From Ophiura sarsii (taxonomy: Eukaryota; Echinodermata; Ophiuroidea; Amphilepidida; Ophiuridae), in assembly GCA_035610835.1 (NCBI GenBank), contig CM069449.1:8897105-8961104 (forward strand): 64,000 nucleotides of DNA, given 5' to 3'. This document shows positions 34,927-45,101 of this stretch, in pieces. A model generated the notes under the pieces. The model did not search any database. It was given only the letters and a program-made list of their open reading frames with translations, and was not told where the DNA came from. Position numbers and translations under genes: made by a program. Numbering within the stretch: position 1 is the stretch's first letter; the number at the start of each line of letters is the position of its first letter.

Positions 34927-35714
34927 GGTGGCTCTATTGGCTGATGAAAATTTTAGATTTCCTTTAAAATCTGATATGTTTTAGCCCTTGGTTTATCAAT
35001 TCTGGAACTGAAAATTTTATTTCAATCGGACATTCGGTTGCCGAGATATGGTAGGTCAAAGAGGCATAATACCAACATCTTTGGCAACAACTTTCTTTTT
35101 ATTTTCTTTGTTTTTTCCAATTCCAGTTGCCATGAAATGTCCTAATTATGGCGAATTATGTATGCATGAAATATGCAAAGTAAAGTTTGTGGACTAATGA
35201 GATGAGCTATGATGCTGTGACTTGGTACATGGGTAGAACACTTGAAGAGCTAAAAACGTATGTTAGCTTTTGTCTAATTTCCATTTGCATAATTAATTAG
35301 GCCCACTAATTAAAATGTTTAAACATTTCTTAATTAGGTCCTAATTAATTATGCAAATGGAAATTAGACAAAAGCTAACGTACGTTTTTAGATCATCAAG
35401 TGTTCTACCCATGTACCAAGTCACAGCATCACAGCTCATCTCATTAGTCCACAAACTTTACTTTGCATATTTCATGCATACATAATTAGCCATAATTAGG
35501 ACATTACATGGCAACTGGAATTGGAAAAAACAAAGAAAATAAAAAGAAAGTTGTTGCCAAAGATGTTGGTATTATGCCTCTTTGACCTACCATATCTCGG
35601 CAACCGAATGTCCGATTGAAATAAAATTTTCAGTTCCAGAATCGTTAGACCAAGGGCTAGAACATATCAGATTTTAAAGGAAATCTAAATTTTTCATCGG
35701 CCAATAGAGCCACC
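34927..35714. mobile_element. 788-bp near-perfect palindrome nested at TTAA
   Basis: The arms of about 390 bp run from GGTGGCTCTATTGGC to its complement GCCAATAGAGCCACC, with TTAA at both sides (34923-34926, 35715-35718). The centre is ATGTTTAAACAT at 35320/35321. Arm identity is very high, with scattered single-base differences, so the palindrome is young or maintained. Confidence 0.9.
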
Positions 35715-35864
35715 TTAAGTCCCCCTTAAATCATCTTTATTCAAGTTGAATTTTCATACTTGAAAATAAGAATGAGGAGATGAAAACCAAGACATCTCCG
35801 GGGACTCAAAACATATAATTGCACATAAATATAACAACAATCAGTATTATGTTAAGTCTACTTC

Positions 35865-36075
35865 CTATAGCGTTTTATATTACAATCAATTCCAAAATGG
35901 CGAGAAATATGCTCTTTTTATCTTCCAAGCGAACGTGCATGATTTTGGCCATACACACACATCAAGCATTAGATGCTCAGTGCGCTTGTTGCGTATCGAT
36001 GTGTGCCTCTACACCCTTCTGTATTAATTCGCTGCTGAAAGGAGGCTCACCAATTTGGAGCTGATCAAACTATAG
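35865..36075. mobile_element. MITE with CTATAG...TTCC ends, copy 1 (diverged)
   Basis: The right end (CACCAATTTGGAGCTGATCA, ACTATAG) and the inner words GTGCGCTTGTTGC and TTCTGTATTAATTCGC match the element at 62799-63008. The left end (CTATAG, ATCAATTCCAAAATGGCG) is weaker. Confidence 0.55.
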
Positions 36076-36576
36076 ATTTCTTTTACATCCTTGTCATACT
36101 TGAACACAGCACTCTCATGCTGGAATAATGAACGAGGGCTCACTTGCTTTCTCTATGCTGTAGCAAACCTCTACAATTTGCAACTAAATAGAGGGCTCAC
36201 TTTCATTATTTATATTGTACACAGGGTTGTACAATAAACAGTTTGCATTCACCTTTTACATTAATTGTACAATGCACAGATGATGCCGGACATGGGCTCA
36301 GTCACAAATAGTCAGGGTTAAATACGTGTATGAGGTTACGTTATCAACCGATTCGTTATTGATATTCGTTACGTTATCAATCAATTCAATTCAATTCGTT
36401 ACATTATCAATCAATTCAAAATAGGATACTTTTACACTAGTTGATTTTCCAATTACAGCGGTTTTAGGACAAAATCATTTAGTTCCAATGTGATGCATTT
36501 TTGGGTGTCATATTACAATAAAAATCCATTTTTAAATTGAAACCAATAGGAATTCAAAATGTATTGGCAATACATA

Positions 36577-37573
36577 CAGGGTGTCCCTAAAAAAATGGTG
36601 CAGGTGTTTACCCAACTTGTTGACCATGAAGTTCTAACATTTGGCGTAAGATGTTTACAGATAATTAAAAGACTATTCACCTGGCTTTCAGATGCTGCTT
36701 ATTTTATCTGATTCGGATTTGTCAATCCTAAAATATATGAACAAATAACTAGAGCTACCCATAATCGATATTGTGCCACTTTACAGTTTCAAAGGTTTAC
36801 TCCTACGATACAACTGCCACTTGTACGATTGCCCCTCACCAGTGTTATGCAAAATAACATTTTTGTATTAAGATTGAATGGGTTTAAATAATAGAATGAG
36901 TGCCGGCAGTGTATCCAAGCAGAATTGAACATAAAGATGTTTGTTTCATGATTCAAACCAGTCCTTTTGACGAGGTTTCACAAAATGTTTATTTTAAACA
37001 AGACAGACTTCCATGTGACTGAGGTGCGGCCTCAATATTTTCATTGGACGAGAGGGTGTTCATGGTATTAAAATATCATCAAACGAGAACCAGAGAGTTT
37101 GCCATTCATTTCCCAAACACTCACGTACCATCTAGGATACTTGGTAGATGGTACAAGCACCAATGAATAAAGAACATTCTGGAAGACTAAGATATGAAAA
37201 GTGGCAGGACACAGTCACACATTGATAACGTGTGGCGTGCACTTCAGAGGGATCCCAGAATAACTGCTCGTAGAAATCCCTTACCACATAATCGAAGGAC
37301 ATCATTTTTGTCATGCCCATGGATAGACCAATGTTAGTATCGTTTTGACGCTCATAATCATTTTCTGTAAAAGTGGCACAACATCGATTTTGGGTAGCTT
37401 TGATAAACTGGGTATATCTCAGGATTGACAAATCAGATGAAATAAACGGAATCTGAAAGCTAAATGTTTAGTTTTTCAATAATATATATGTGTAAACATC
37501 TCACACCAAATGTTAAAACTTCATGGTCAACAAGTTGGGTAAACATGTGCACCATATTTTTAGGAACACCATG
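36577..37573. mobile_element. Dead mariner-like element, ~1 kb, long inverted ends
   Basis: Begins CAGGGTGTCCCTAAAAAAAT after TA and ends ATTTTTAGGAACACCATG before TA. The inverted ends extend about 200 bp (GTTGACCATGAAGTTCTAAC, TTTGTCAATCCT and ATCGATATTGTGCCACTTT are all mirrored at 37365-37565). It encloses a degenerate transposase helix-turn-helix remnant. Confidence 0.85.
37045..37330 (+). pseudogene. Remnant of mariner-type transposase N-terminus
   Basis: One frame reads REFAIHFPNTHVPSRILGRW followed by YKHQ and a stop; after frame changes NVWRALQRDPRITARR appears. This resembles the N-terminal helix-turn-helix region of mariner-type transposases (a FPNT..PSR block, then NV..V...P..S.RR). 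Stops and shifts show it is dead. It is not full length. Confidence 0.65.
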
Positions 37574-37575
37574 TA

Positions 37576-38210
37576 CAGTGACCACTGATACCATCTGAGA
37601 ACCAAAACCCCCTAAGGGGAAACGAATAATGATTTCACTCTCCGAAACTTGAATTTTCTTATTTAATTTTATACACTGTAAACTATGTTTGTTTATTTTA
37701 AAAACAGACAAAAATGGTTTATAAATTATATCTTTGAGAAGTCATAAGAAATGGTAGTCATGGGTGACTGCATATTTAGGCTAGTGAGAGGTGTATTTGG
37801 AATTATGGATTGCATGGCTGGTTTTTTTTTGTTGCCTGGAAGCAAAGAAAATGTCCCAGAAGAGAGCAAGATTTCCCTCCATTTCTTATGTATTTATTTG
37901 GAAATGCAACATTTCCCTCCAAATACCAACATTTTCCTCCAAATACCCAGATTTCCTGGGAAAGAGATTCCTTAATTCCACATTTTTTCAGGCCTGATGG
38001 ATTGAAAGCATCGACCTTAATCTGTATAATTATGTGCAGAACAAATGTCTGTGGCAAAGAGTTTCAATTCTTAGATGGGAGAAGTATAGGTGCGGTATGG
38101 TGAAAGTGAGCCCTCATATATTCGTTCGGCCAGAGGGTACTGTTCATGAGCCATTGACAGAGTGAGAAGGAAGTAAAGAAGGTATACAACAAAACAGTAA
38201 ACATACTATA
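37576..38210. other. No gene recognised
   Basis: Contains a short mirrored word set around ATTTCCCTCC/GGAAATGCAAC at 37870-37960. Nothing else was supported. Confidence 0.35.
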
Positions 38211-38514
38211 CTGTGGCGGATCCAGGATTAAAATTTAGGGGGGGGGGGGGGGCTGACCAAGACCGTGTTTTATAATTGGTACCCAAAAATCCGTAAAAGG
38301 TCCCCATTTTTTTTTGCCGCCAGCTCGTGAAATTCTGCTAAGTGGGGGTGGGGGGATGTGGTCGTCCCAAAACTGGCAAAAAATTGCATGGTAGAACTCG
38401 GAAATGGACCGACGGAACCTACCAATGCCTCTAAAAAAGGTACAGTGGTACACAAAAAAGGTATATATTGTCAAACTTTACGGGGGGTGCCCCCCCTCCC
38501 TGTATCCGCCACTG
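38211..38514. mobile_element. CAGTGGCGGATCC-type MITE
   Basis: Left CTGTGGCGGATCCAGG with a G run; right CCTGTATCCGCCACTG preceded by a C run. Same ends as 21255-22807 but with no tandem array. It abuts the next MITE (38515). Confidence 0.78.
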
Positions 38515-38751
38515 CTATAGTTCAGTCAGTTCCAAATTGGCGAAACCTGTTTACAGCTGCTAATGAATTCAGAAGAGCGTCACACGCAAAACTCTCGCAT
38601 GGCGCAATATAGCGCGCAATGTCGCAGAGTCATTGTATGCGTGACGCTTGCGTATAATGCAAAAATTGTGCTTATACGCTTGGATTACTTTAGCGCATGG
38701 ATAGATAGAAATTGAATCTTTTTCGCAAATTTGGAACTGATTGAACTATAG
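38515..38751. mobile_element. MITE with CTATAGTTCARTCAGTTCC ends, copy 2
   Basis: CTATAGTTCAGTCAGTTCCA and TGGAACTGATTGAACTATAG are near-perfect inverted ends of a 237-bp unit with a GC-rich core (GCGCAATATAGCGCGC). Copies at 35865 and 62799. Confidence 0.85.
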
Positions 38752-38772
38752 TAATAAGTACACTTGTCTGCA

Positions 38773-39018
38773 TTAAGGCGACAAAATAAACCCCCTGTTC
38801 TATGGGCCAAACGGACCCATTTTTGTTAGGAATTGGTGAACATATTTTCACTTGCAAATTAATACCACCTCAAAATTTAGTTTTTGCATGTCAAAAAGTG
38901 GCGAAATTTTAAAGATCGTTTAGATTTAAAGAAAAAAGAAGAAGAAAAAGCCAGAGCGATCGACCCAATTTAAGGGGTCCAATTTTGCTCGCAGAACAGG
39001 GTTTTTTTTCACCACCTA
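38773..39018. mobile_element. AGGCGACAAAA-type MITE
   Basis: Left TTAAGGCGACAAAATAAACC, CTGTTCTATGGGCC; right GCAGAACAGGGTTTTTTTTC, ACCACCTAAA. Inverted ends about 245 bp apart; same family as 15610. Confidence 0.7.
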
Positions 39019-39627
39019 AAGAATATTTTTAGGTTTAATCTTGGTGTAAGACAGCATGGAATTAACCTAGCACAACATCCCCTATTCACTTTACAGCTTT
39101 ATTCCGTAATGGGTTTTTACATTTATGAATGTTTTACACCAAGGATATACCTATTTTTACCACCAAGATACCCGTAATTCAATTTCAAGTTGTTCAAAAA
39201 AAGCCAAACAAATTCTCTGAAACCAGCATTTCGATATCATACCTTCAAATAAAACTACAATCTAAGAAATAACTGTATGCACACTTTGAGGACTAAGTTG
39301 AAATCAATCCCCCAGTCACCTCATTCAATGTTGTTCGGAACCGTTTCATCACCACGGTAGTTGGGACGCTCAACATTGATTGGTGGGGGCTGGGGAGGGG
39401 TATGATGAGTTAGCTCTAATTACAAGTTTACTGCAAAATCAGCGCTTGAAAATGGTCCCTTGATGTGGGATATTAGCGGAGATATATACTCAGTGTTCCA
39501 ACACATATTTTCCTGAATTGTTGTTCATTTAAGGATATACATCTACCAAATTCACTACAGTTTTAAATAAAAGGTGGTGATAGATTAAGAGGTCACGAGG
39601 GGATCAATATATGATCAAGAGAAATGA

Positions 39628-39757
39628 GGCTGTCAATACTACTTTCAGTTCTCTCTTTAGAGGTACTTTACTGCCCCTCTTCTTTGTTCGCCTACGACGT
39701 GTTCTTGATTTGCTGCCTGGTCCTTTGTGATCCGAATGTTTTCTGTTTATCCTCAAC
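39628..39757 (-). pseudogene. Partial duplicate of NKAPD1 terminal exon
   Basis: On the minus strand, reads RKHSDHKGPGSKSRTRRRRT, KKRGSKVP and then shifts frame by a one-base deletion relative to 40070-40205 of the real last exon. Sequence identity is high (about 90% by eye). A polypyrimidine tract and AG (TAAACAG) precede it, so it could in principle serve as an alternative last exon, but the shifted tail lacks the basic C-terminus. More likely a duplication relic. Confidence 0.7.
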
Positions 39758-39833
39758 AAAGAAAGATTAAATAAATGATGATAGTCATTTATAAAGCTGT
39801 AAATTAAATTTCAATAAAAAAATTACAAAATTG

Positions 39834-40218
39834 TCAATCTTTGTGAGACCGTTTGTGTTTTCGTTTCCTCTTTTTTCTTGAAGGCGTATTGTCACTATCA
39901 CTATCTGACTTTCTCTGTGTATGATGTCGTTTCCTGCCATCACCATGGCGATCGTCACTATGGTTATGACGTTTATGATTGCTATGTTTATCCCTATCAT
40001 CATCTGCATGAGTTCTGCTATTATGTTTTAATGTGTGCCGGTGCTTCCGAGACGATGTTTTGATTTCACCGTCCTCACTGTTAGTGTCAATACTACTTTC
40101 AGTTCTCTCTTTGGAAGGTACTTTACTGCCCCTCTTCTCTGTTCGCCTATGATGTTTTCTTGATTTGCTGTCTGGTCCCTTGTGATTTGAATGTTTTCTG
40201 TTGTCTGAATCGTGATCC
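39834..40218 (-). CDS. NKAPD1: NKAPD1 terminal coding exon 4
   Basis: Begins after acceptor TTTTACCTCACCAG and encodes DHDSDNRKHSNHKG through RKRKHKRSHKD, stop TGA at 39836-39834. Rich in His, Lys, Arg, Ser and Asp, low complexity. A short acidic block (IDTNSEDGE) lies in the middle. Confidence 0.88.
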
Positions 40219-43200
40219 CTGGTGAGGTAAAATACACAAGATACTTCAGTTAGCTTTACACTGAAGTACCATTAACAAAATGAAGATTTCACAAAATGTA
40301 ATAAACCTGTTAGCAGTGGCGTACCCAGGGGGGGCAGGGCCCCCCTGAAATAACCCCGTCGGTAAAAACGACCCTCCGTCGGTAGATTTACGATTTTGAC
40401 CATGCTTTTTTTTTGGCCGATTATGGGGACAAGTTCATCGCTACCCCCACCCCCCCTCCACCCCCCACTTAGCAAGATTTCAGCTATTGACGGGGAAAAA
40501 ATTGTGCATGTTTTACGATTTATTTATTTTTGAGTCTGTAAAACTGATTTGGTCTGATTTTCTAGTTCAAGTTGTTGTCAAAATACAATTGCCCTCCCCC
40601 ATAAAAAAGAATCTGCACCCAAACTTGAAAGTATGTGAGATGACGAAAAAAACTACCCTGTTGTGCGGTCAAACGGATCTCTTCCCAGGTTGGGTCGGTC
40701 GGTCGATCGGGCATTGGTTTGGGTTTTTTTTCATTTTTAAAAAGTAACCTTTTTTTCACGAATTGTCCCCAAAAATGTTCCATTTTTATTTTATTTTATT
40801 ATTGGGGGGGGGGGGGGGGGGCGGGGGGTCGGTCCAGTACAACAGGTTCAAGGGGACACATTTGAGGACTGACCTTTTCTTCTTCTTGCTTTTCCTTGAT
40901 TTCCTTCTGACCTCTTCTTCACTGGAGTCGTCTTCATCTATATGGGAGGATTTGTCGGGATACAGCTCCATAAAACCATTATGACTCCATCTATCGAATA
41001 AGGAAGGAAATAGAACAAGACAGTATTAAAGTTGTGTGTGACCCGAAAACCAAACAACCTCACTTTTTTCAATCTAGCATCTAGGGCATCTGATATGTAA
41101 AATTAGCTACTAAAAGCATACAAGCCTAAAATTATCTTATTTGAAAAAGAGGTAGGCAGAAAGGCTGTTTCACATTCGTTGTCTGCATAGTACAGTTTTG
41201 GCATTTGACTCTGAAATGTAGAATAACAATTTGGACTACAAACATATCAGATTATATTGTAAGAAATGAATAATAAACTCCTCAAACAAGTTGAGACATT
41301 TCAAATGATGTCTAGTACTTTCTGTCATCTGTTCAATGGAATTGTTAAAGATGTATGTTCCGATCACTTTTTTGGGGCTATGATTTTTTTCTTCACATCA
41401 TGATATTTTTATATCAGAAGAATCCCCATTTTTTTCTAATTATGTCTGTAAAATCTTAGGGACCAGATATGTTCTATTTAGAAACTATTGGCTAAAAAAT
41501 GGTGAATTACTGCCAAAGGTGGTTATACCACCAGCCAGTTTGCGTACTACTGACCTTGTGCTTCTAAAATTAGAACCATTGGAGTTATCAGTTATGCAAC
41601 TCAAACTTTGGAATGTGACAATTTTAAGGATGACCTTTCATGTAAAATAGAAAACATCAAGTTGAAAATCGGGCTAGCAATCAAAACATCTACCTTTAAT
41701 CTGACGGCTACAGTGTAGAAAGATGGTGAACTATACCTACATTCTCAAGCAAGCTGCCGAGCCCTGAATCAAGGGATTGCTACAAATTGGGTATCATTGG
41801 AAAGATGAACACATCCGCTTTCTATTGCAACAAAATATGATTATATCACAAAATATACAAAATATTGGAGAATGATATTAATAAATGGAACACTTACTTT
41901 TCCGGGTTCTTATTACTGTACACATGCTTGACAATCTTGTTAGTCAATCTATCAACTTGGTCTTCAAATTCTACAGTGTCGGCCCTCATACATCCTCTAC
42001 TACTGGAAGGTCGAGGTGAAGATGGATTTCGAGGCGAGGATGGATTTCGATGTCTGCAAGGTGGTTAACAAAACAAATGATTGATATAAAAAGTGTGAGT
42101 GGGCTGAGTCCACAATGCTATCAGTGTTGTGATGACTGATGACTGACTCGTCAAGTGAGACTCGCCTGTCGCCAACGCTTATTGTGTTTTGACTGAAAAA
42201 AGTAAGTTTAATTTTAACAATGCATCAATATTCCAATATTGCATTCATGTGTTTCAATTACTCTAAAAATGACTTCAAAATAACAATAGAATTGATAATG
42301 ACTTGAAGTGACTTGGGACAAATTAGCTGCGCCATGAAAATGACTTGACCAAAAATAAATAATGACTCGAGGTGCCTTACTGTAGTGGAAATCGGTGAGG
42401 TGACTTTAGGGAAATTGGGGGCTTGACTTGACTTGAGCCAACCGGTGACTTGACTTGGCTTGCCCTAATGCAGTGAATTGACTTGAGACCATTTTTGAAA
42501 GACTTGACTTGACTTGACTCCAGTCATCATACTCATCTTTCTAGCCAATTGACTTGCCTTGTGACTTGATCAAAACACTGCTTGCTCTAGACTTGCATTG
42601 TGGAGCCCTATCTTTTGTCACCCACCTCTGCAGCGGGGGTCATAGGTCACAGTAGCATCACCTAGTCACTTACCGTATTCTCTCATGCCCTAATAAGCAC
42701 CCACACCCTTTTCCCCAATGATAACCAAAAAGTAACACTTAATAAGTGTCTGAAGGTCCCGGCATCAACAGCATGTCGGCAATCGAGTATCAATTTGCCC
42801 TTCCCTTTGTTTTCCTATAAACTATTACATGTACGTTGTTGAAGTGAAAAATAAAAAGCTGTGAATAAAAGTAAGGCTCAAATTGTCGATCATCTGCCTT
42901 CATCCAGTACAATTAAATGAATAAAACGCTTCCCATTCTGCACCCCCAAGGCTAAATTTAAAAAATCATTTGTCTCAAAGTTCCCGCGCGCGTTAGTTTA
43001 TTGATGCGCATTAGAAAAACAAAGATCTTATTTTTTTCCCAAAAAAAACCAAAAAAAATCCCCCAAAATCCCAAAATTTCACAGATTTTTATTGATCACA
43101 TCATTTTTAAATACAAAAAGTCACTTTTACAAGGATTTCAATATTTTATATTTAAAAAAATAAAATAAAAAACAACAACCGCATTCCGCATTAGGTTTTG

Positions 43201-44020
43201 AAAAACTGAAGAGCTTTGAGCCAAAAGATTTTTTTAATTTAGCCTAAAGGTGCGTTCATACTCGCGTCGTTGCGCATTGGTCGACGTCGACGGACAAAGG
43301 TTGGCATTGCTTCAACTCGCGTACCGATATCCGTCGACGTCGGCCGATGCACAACGACGTGAGTATGAACGCACCTTAATGCGTGTTGTATAGTATGTCA
43401 CTTGCCTCCAGGGCTCAAAATACACGGGGTCGAAGGGCGATTAGTCCCAGTTTTCACAATATATCCCCTTGAGAAAAATGTTGGCCTACAGGATGGTAAA
43501 ATGTACTTAGGCAACAAAAAAATTGTTGTGTTGCCCTCAAGTGACACAAATCTTGAAGTCGGGTCGGTTAAGGTCGATTTTCCATTTTTGGGGTTTTTTT
43601 GCTTACAAAGTCTGTTTACTGACAGAACGTGGCTCATGACAAGGCAAAATTGGTAAATGTCAATATGACTAATGATTCTAGTTAATCTACATGTAGTGTG
43701 ATAATAGTTTTAAAGCAATCCAATCATCATGCAAACTTATTCATTTCAAGCAGAAAATAGTCATTTTTTGACAAATTGGGTAATATTTAAATCTTAAAAA
43801 GAAAAAGACCCTGATTTTGACCCCTGCTTGCCTCTCGAGCATTGGCACAATGTATAATAACGCACCTAGACCTGATATTACTGTCCCCATTGTGGTCCTC
43901 ATCCCTTGTCACCCGCCTTTGTTTCCACATTTCCTTCTCCTCTCTCAGTCTATTATGCGTCTCCGTGTGACGCAGGACATTGCGCAGCAGCTGACGATCC
44001 AAATATCTCACTGTAGTCAT
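39834..44020 (-). CDS. NKAPD1: NKAPD1 (C11orf57), NKAP domain-containing protein 1, 4 coding exons
   Basis: Minus-strand exons 44020-43866, 42053-41898, 40990-40874 and 40218-39834 join to 271 codons (270 aa); the human protein is about 290 aa. All junction phases agree (AG|A Arg, AA|A Lys, AG|G Arg). Exon 1 gives MTTVRYLDRQLLRNVLRHTE, THNRLREEKEMWKQRR, which matches the family start (LLRNV.RHT..HN...EE..MWK). Across exons 2 and 3, KWSHNGFMELYPD matches vertebrate RWGHSGYKELYPE. The rest is acidic-serine then strongly basic, Lys/Arg/His/Ser-rich (KSRKSKKKKR, RKKRKRKHKRSHK), consistent with a nuclear or RNA-associated low-complexity tail. The function of the family is not established. It points away from PIH1D2. 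Identity is firm from two conserved blocks and exon phase. Confidence 0.9.
40219..40873 (-). other. NKAPD1 intron 3
   Basis: Holds a CAGTGGCGTACCCAGG-type MITE end at 40315, a core shared with 11670-11860 (CCGTCGGTA, TTTTGACCATGC, GTGCATGTTTTACGAT), a CGGTCGGTCG scrap at 40690 and a G run at 40803. Donor GTCAGT at 40873. Confidence 0.7.
40874..40990 (-). CDS. NKAPD1: NKAPD1 coding exon 3
   Basis: 117 nt encoding WSHNGFMELYPDKSSHIDED, DSSEEEVRRKSRKSKKKKR. It carries the diagnostic W-H-G-ELYP block. Acceptor CCTTATTCGATAG, donor GTCAGT. Confidence 0.9.
41349..41695. mobile_element. 347-bp TTAA-flanked element, intact copy
   Basis: AGATGTATGTTCCGATCACT at one end and CATCTACCT at the other, TTAA on both sides (41345-41348, 41696-41699). 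It is the reverse-complement relative of 56144-57395 and lacks the insertion that copy carries. Lies in NKAPD1 intron 2. Confidence 0.82.
41735..41850. mobile_element. Fragment of the 19533/60300 foldback family
   Basis: ATTCTCAAGCAAGCTGCCGA, AAGGGATTGCT and AAAGATGAACACATCCGCTT match one arm of the foldback elements. The other arm is missing. Confidence 0.7.
41898..42053 (-). CDS. NKAPD1: NKAPD1 coding exon 2
   Basis: 156 nt encoding HRNPSSPRNPSSPRPSSSRG, CMRADTVEFEDQVDRLTNKI, VKHVYSNKNPE. It has a short tandem RNPSSP repeat at its start. Acceptor CCACCTTGCAG, donor GTAAGT. Confidence 0.88.
42120..42600. repeat. Degenerate ACTTG-rich low-complexity repeat
   Basis: GACTTGACTTGACT and related words (GTGACTTG, TGACTCG, ATGACTTGA) fill NKAPD1 intron 1 here, strongest at 42415-42560. 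Looks like an old pentanucleotide or octanucleotide tract that has diverged. Confidence 0.7.
43248..43376. mobile_element. 129-bp GC-rich MITE, TSD TAA
   Basis: AGGTGCGTTCATACTCGCGT at the left and its near-complement ACGTGAGTATGAACGCACCT at the right, with GTCGACGTCG in the middle. TAA flanks both ends (43245-43247, 43377-43379), suggesting a PIF/Harbinger-type 3-bp target. Confidence 0.8.
43505..43790. mobile_element. Fragment of the 10403-12212 element family
   Basis: TAGGCAACAAAAAAATTGTT, GTGTTGCCCTCAAGTG, GGGTCGGTTAAGG and then GACAAGGCAAAATTGG, AATATGACTAATGATTCTAG match 10403-10670 in order. Right half absent. Confidence 0.65.
43866..44020 (-). CDS. NKAPD1: NKAPD1 coding exon 1
   Basis: Starts at ATG 44020-44018 and ends in phase 2 at a GTGCGT donor (43865). 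Encodes the conserved N-terminal block QLLRNVLRHTETHNRLREEK. No upstream in-frame ATG extends it sensibly. Confidence 0.88.
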
Positions 44021-44048
44021 GATGCATCAAAGTAGGGTTAGCATGAGA

Positions 44049-44155
44049 GATGAAGTGAGCCCAATTTTATGTGAAGTGAGCCCAATTTTATGTGAAGTGA
44101 GCCCAATTTTATGTCAGGTGAGCCCAATCTGATATGAAGAGAGCCCAATCTGTCG
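44049..44155. repeat. ~21-bp minisatellite, five units, just upstream of NKAPD1 ATG
   Basis: TGAAGTGAGCCCAATTTTAT is repeated three times, followed by two diverged units (AGGTGAGCCCAATCTGAT, AAGAGAGCCCAATCTG). It lies 30-135 bp upstream of the start codon, so it could be in the 5' UTR or promoter. Confidence 0.85.
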
Positions 44156-44495
44156 ATAACCCTTGTAATCCTGTAACTGCTACGGTGCTACCTGTAATGA
44201 AAAAAATGTAAGTAGAAAAATTACAGCAAAACACTTTGGTTTCTGCTATGATGATTGAGAAAAGGTGCAAAAAGTGGCTCAGCATAGCTCTGCCACTGAG
44301 CCTCGTTGATTCCGTCGTTCATCCAACTCTGTGCAGTGATGTCAGAGTGTATTCTGGTCTCTGGTGATTTGCACACCATGTCCATCTGTTACAGTGTACA
44401 TATGCAAGTCCTTGGATTGGTCTTTGATTGTGTTACTTATATTACAACATGTGTGTGATGTTCATGATTGTATGATTATTGGAATAAATAAGCTC

Positions 44496-44503
44496 TGACG
44501 TCA
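44496..44503. promoter_or_regulatory. CRE palindrome TGACGTCA
   Basis: A perfect CREB/ATF consensus in the region between the divergent genes NKAPD1 and PIH1D2. Two further sites lie at 45088 and 45539. A role is inferred only from motif and position. Confidence 0.35.
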
Positions 44504-44729
44504 CTGAGCAGATTTAGATGGAATCTTACTTCACATCATATCATGATATAATTATTATTAATTTCTCTGCGTTCTTTACATGAAGAGGAATATTATTCCT
44601 ATTGTATGTCCAGAAGCAGACAGTTCTTCTCAAAGTTGGATACTTTGGCAAAAAATGTGCTTTTTCCAATTATTGCAAGTCTATATTCATATTTAATATA
44701 TTCATTTCCATAGGAATTTCATTTAAATA

Positions 44730-44798
44730 AAGGTCATTTTTAATGTTTGACATACAGAAATCTCACATTTCTGTATGTCAAACATTAAAAATGACCTT
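44730..44798. repeat. Perfect 32-bp-arm hairpin with 5-base loop
   Basis: AAGGTCATTTTTAATGTTTG, ACATACAGAAAT is followed after CTCAC by its exact complement. The size fits a miniature transposon tip or a small-RNA-type hairpin. Followed by a CTTAT repeat. Confidence 0.85.
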
Positions 44799-45087
44799 AT
44801 CTTATCTTATTTTTTGGTTGAACCAGGGAGGTGTTAAATAGAAAGGAGTGTGCACGACATTTAAAATCCAATTCGAGTACCACTTATCCGATTACGCCTT
44901 TGTACCAGTCAGTTACCTTACCATGAAAGGCCCTACCACTCCAAGCATCCTATTCATTAGAAGCCTGCGTTACGAGTTTCTGTCACAGTCGACCGCGCAT
45001 CACTCTATTTGATCGTACTAGGGACCTGTTTTGAAAACGACCGGGTGTGACCTTTAGCGGAGAAACATTTTCGAGAACATTTCTTCG

Positions 45088-45101
45088 TGACGTAATTCCG
45101 G
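45088..45101. promoter_or_regulatory. CRE-like TGACGTAA next to an ETS-like TTCCGG
   Basis: TGACGTAATTCCGG sits in a locally CpG-richer stretch (44960-45110) of the divergent intergenic region, a combination common in housekeeping promoters. Candidate core of a shared promoter; unproven. Confidence 0.35.

Larger units (their letters stand above)
33849..35725. mobile_element. Foldback element flanked by TTAA, split by two further TTAA elements
   Basis: Left end TTAA-GGGGGAACCATTGATTTG (TTAA 33845-33848), right end CCCCC-TTAA (35726-35729). The arms mirror one another: TTTGTGAGTGCTGTAATAA, ATTAATCAAATGCATAC, AGTATACATTTTTGGA and AATTATTTTTGAGTAA are all found inverted on the right. Removing the insertions 34368-34874 and 34927-35714 (each with its extra TTAA) leaves a ~574-bp foldback. 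Confidence 0.85.

Noticed and set aside
39785..40237. Minus-strand frames of 69-74 aa over the NKAPD1 last exon
   Set aside because: They are out-of-frame shadows. The real frame starts at the splice acceptor at 40219 and ends at 39834.
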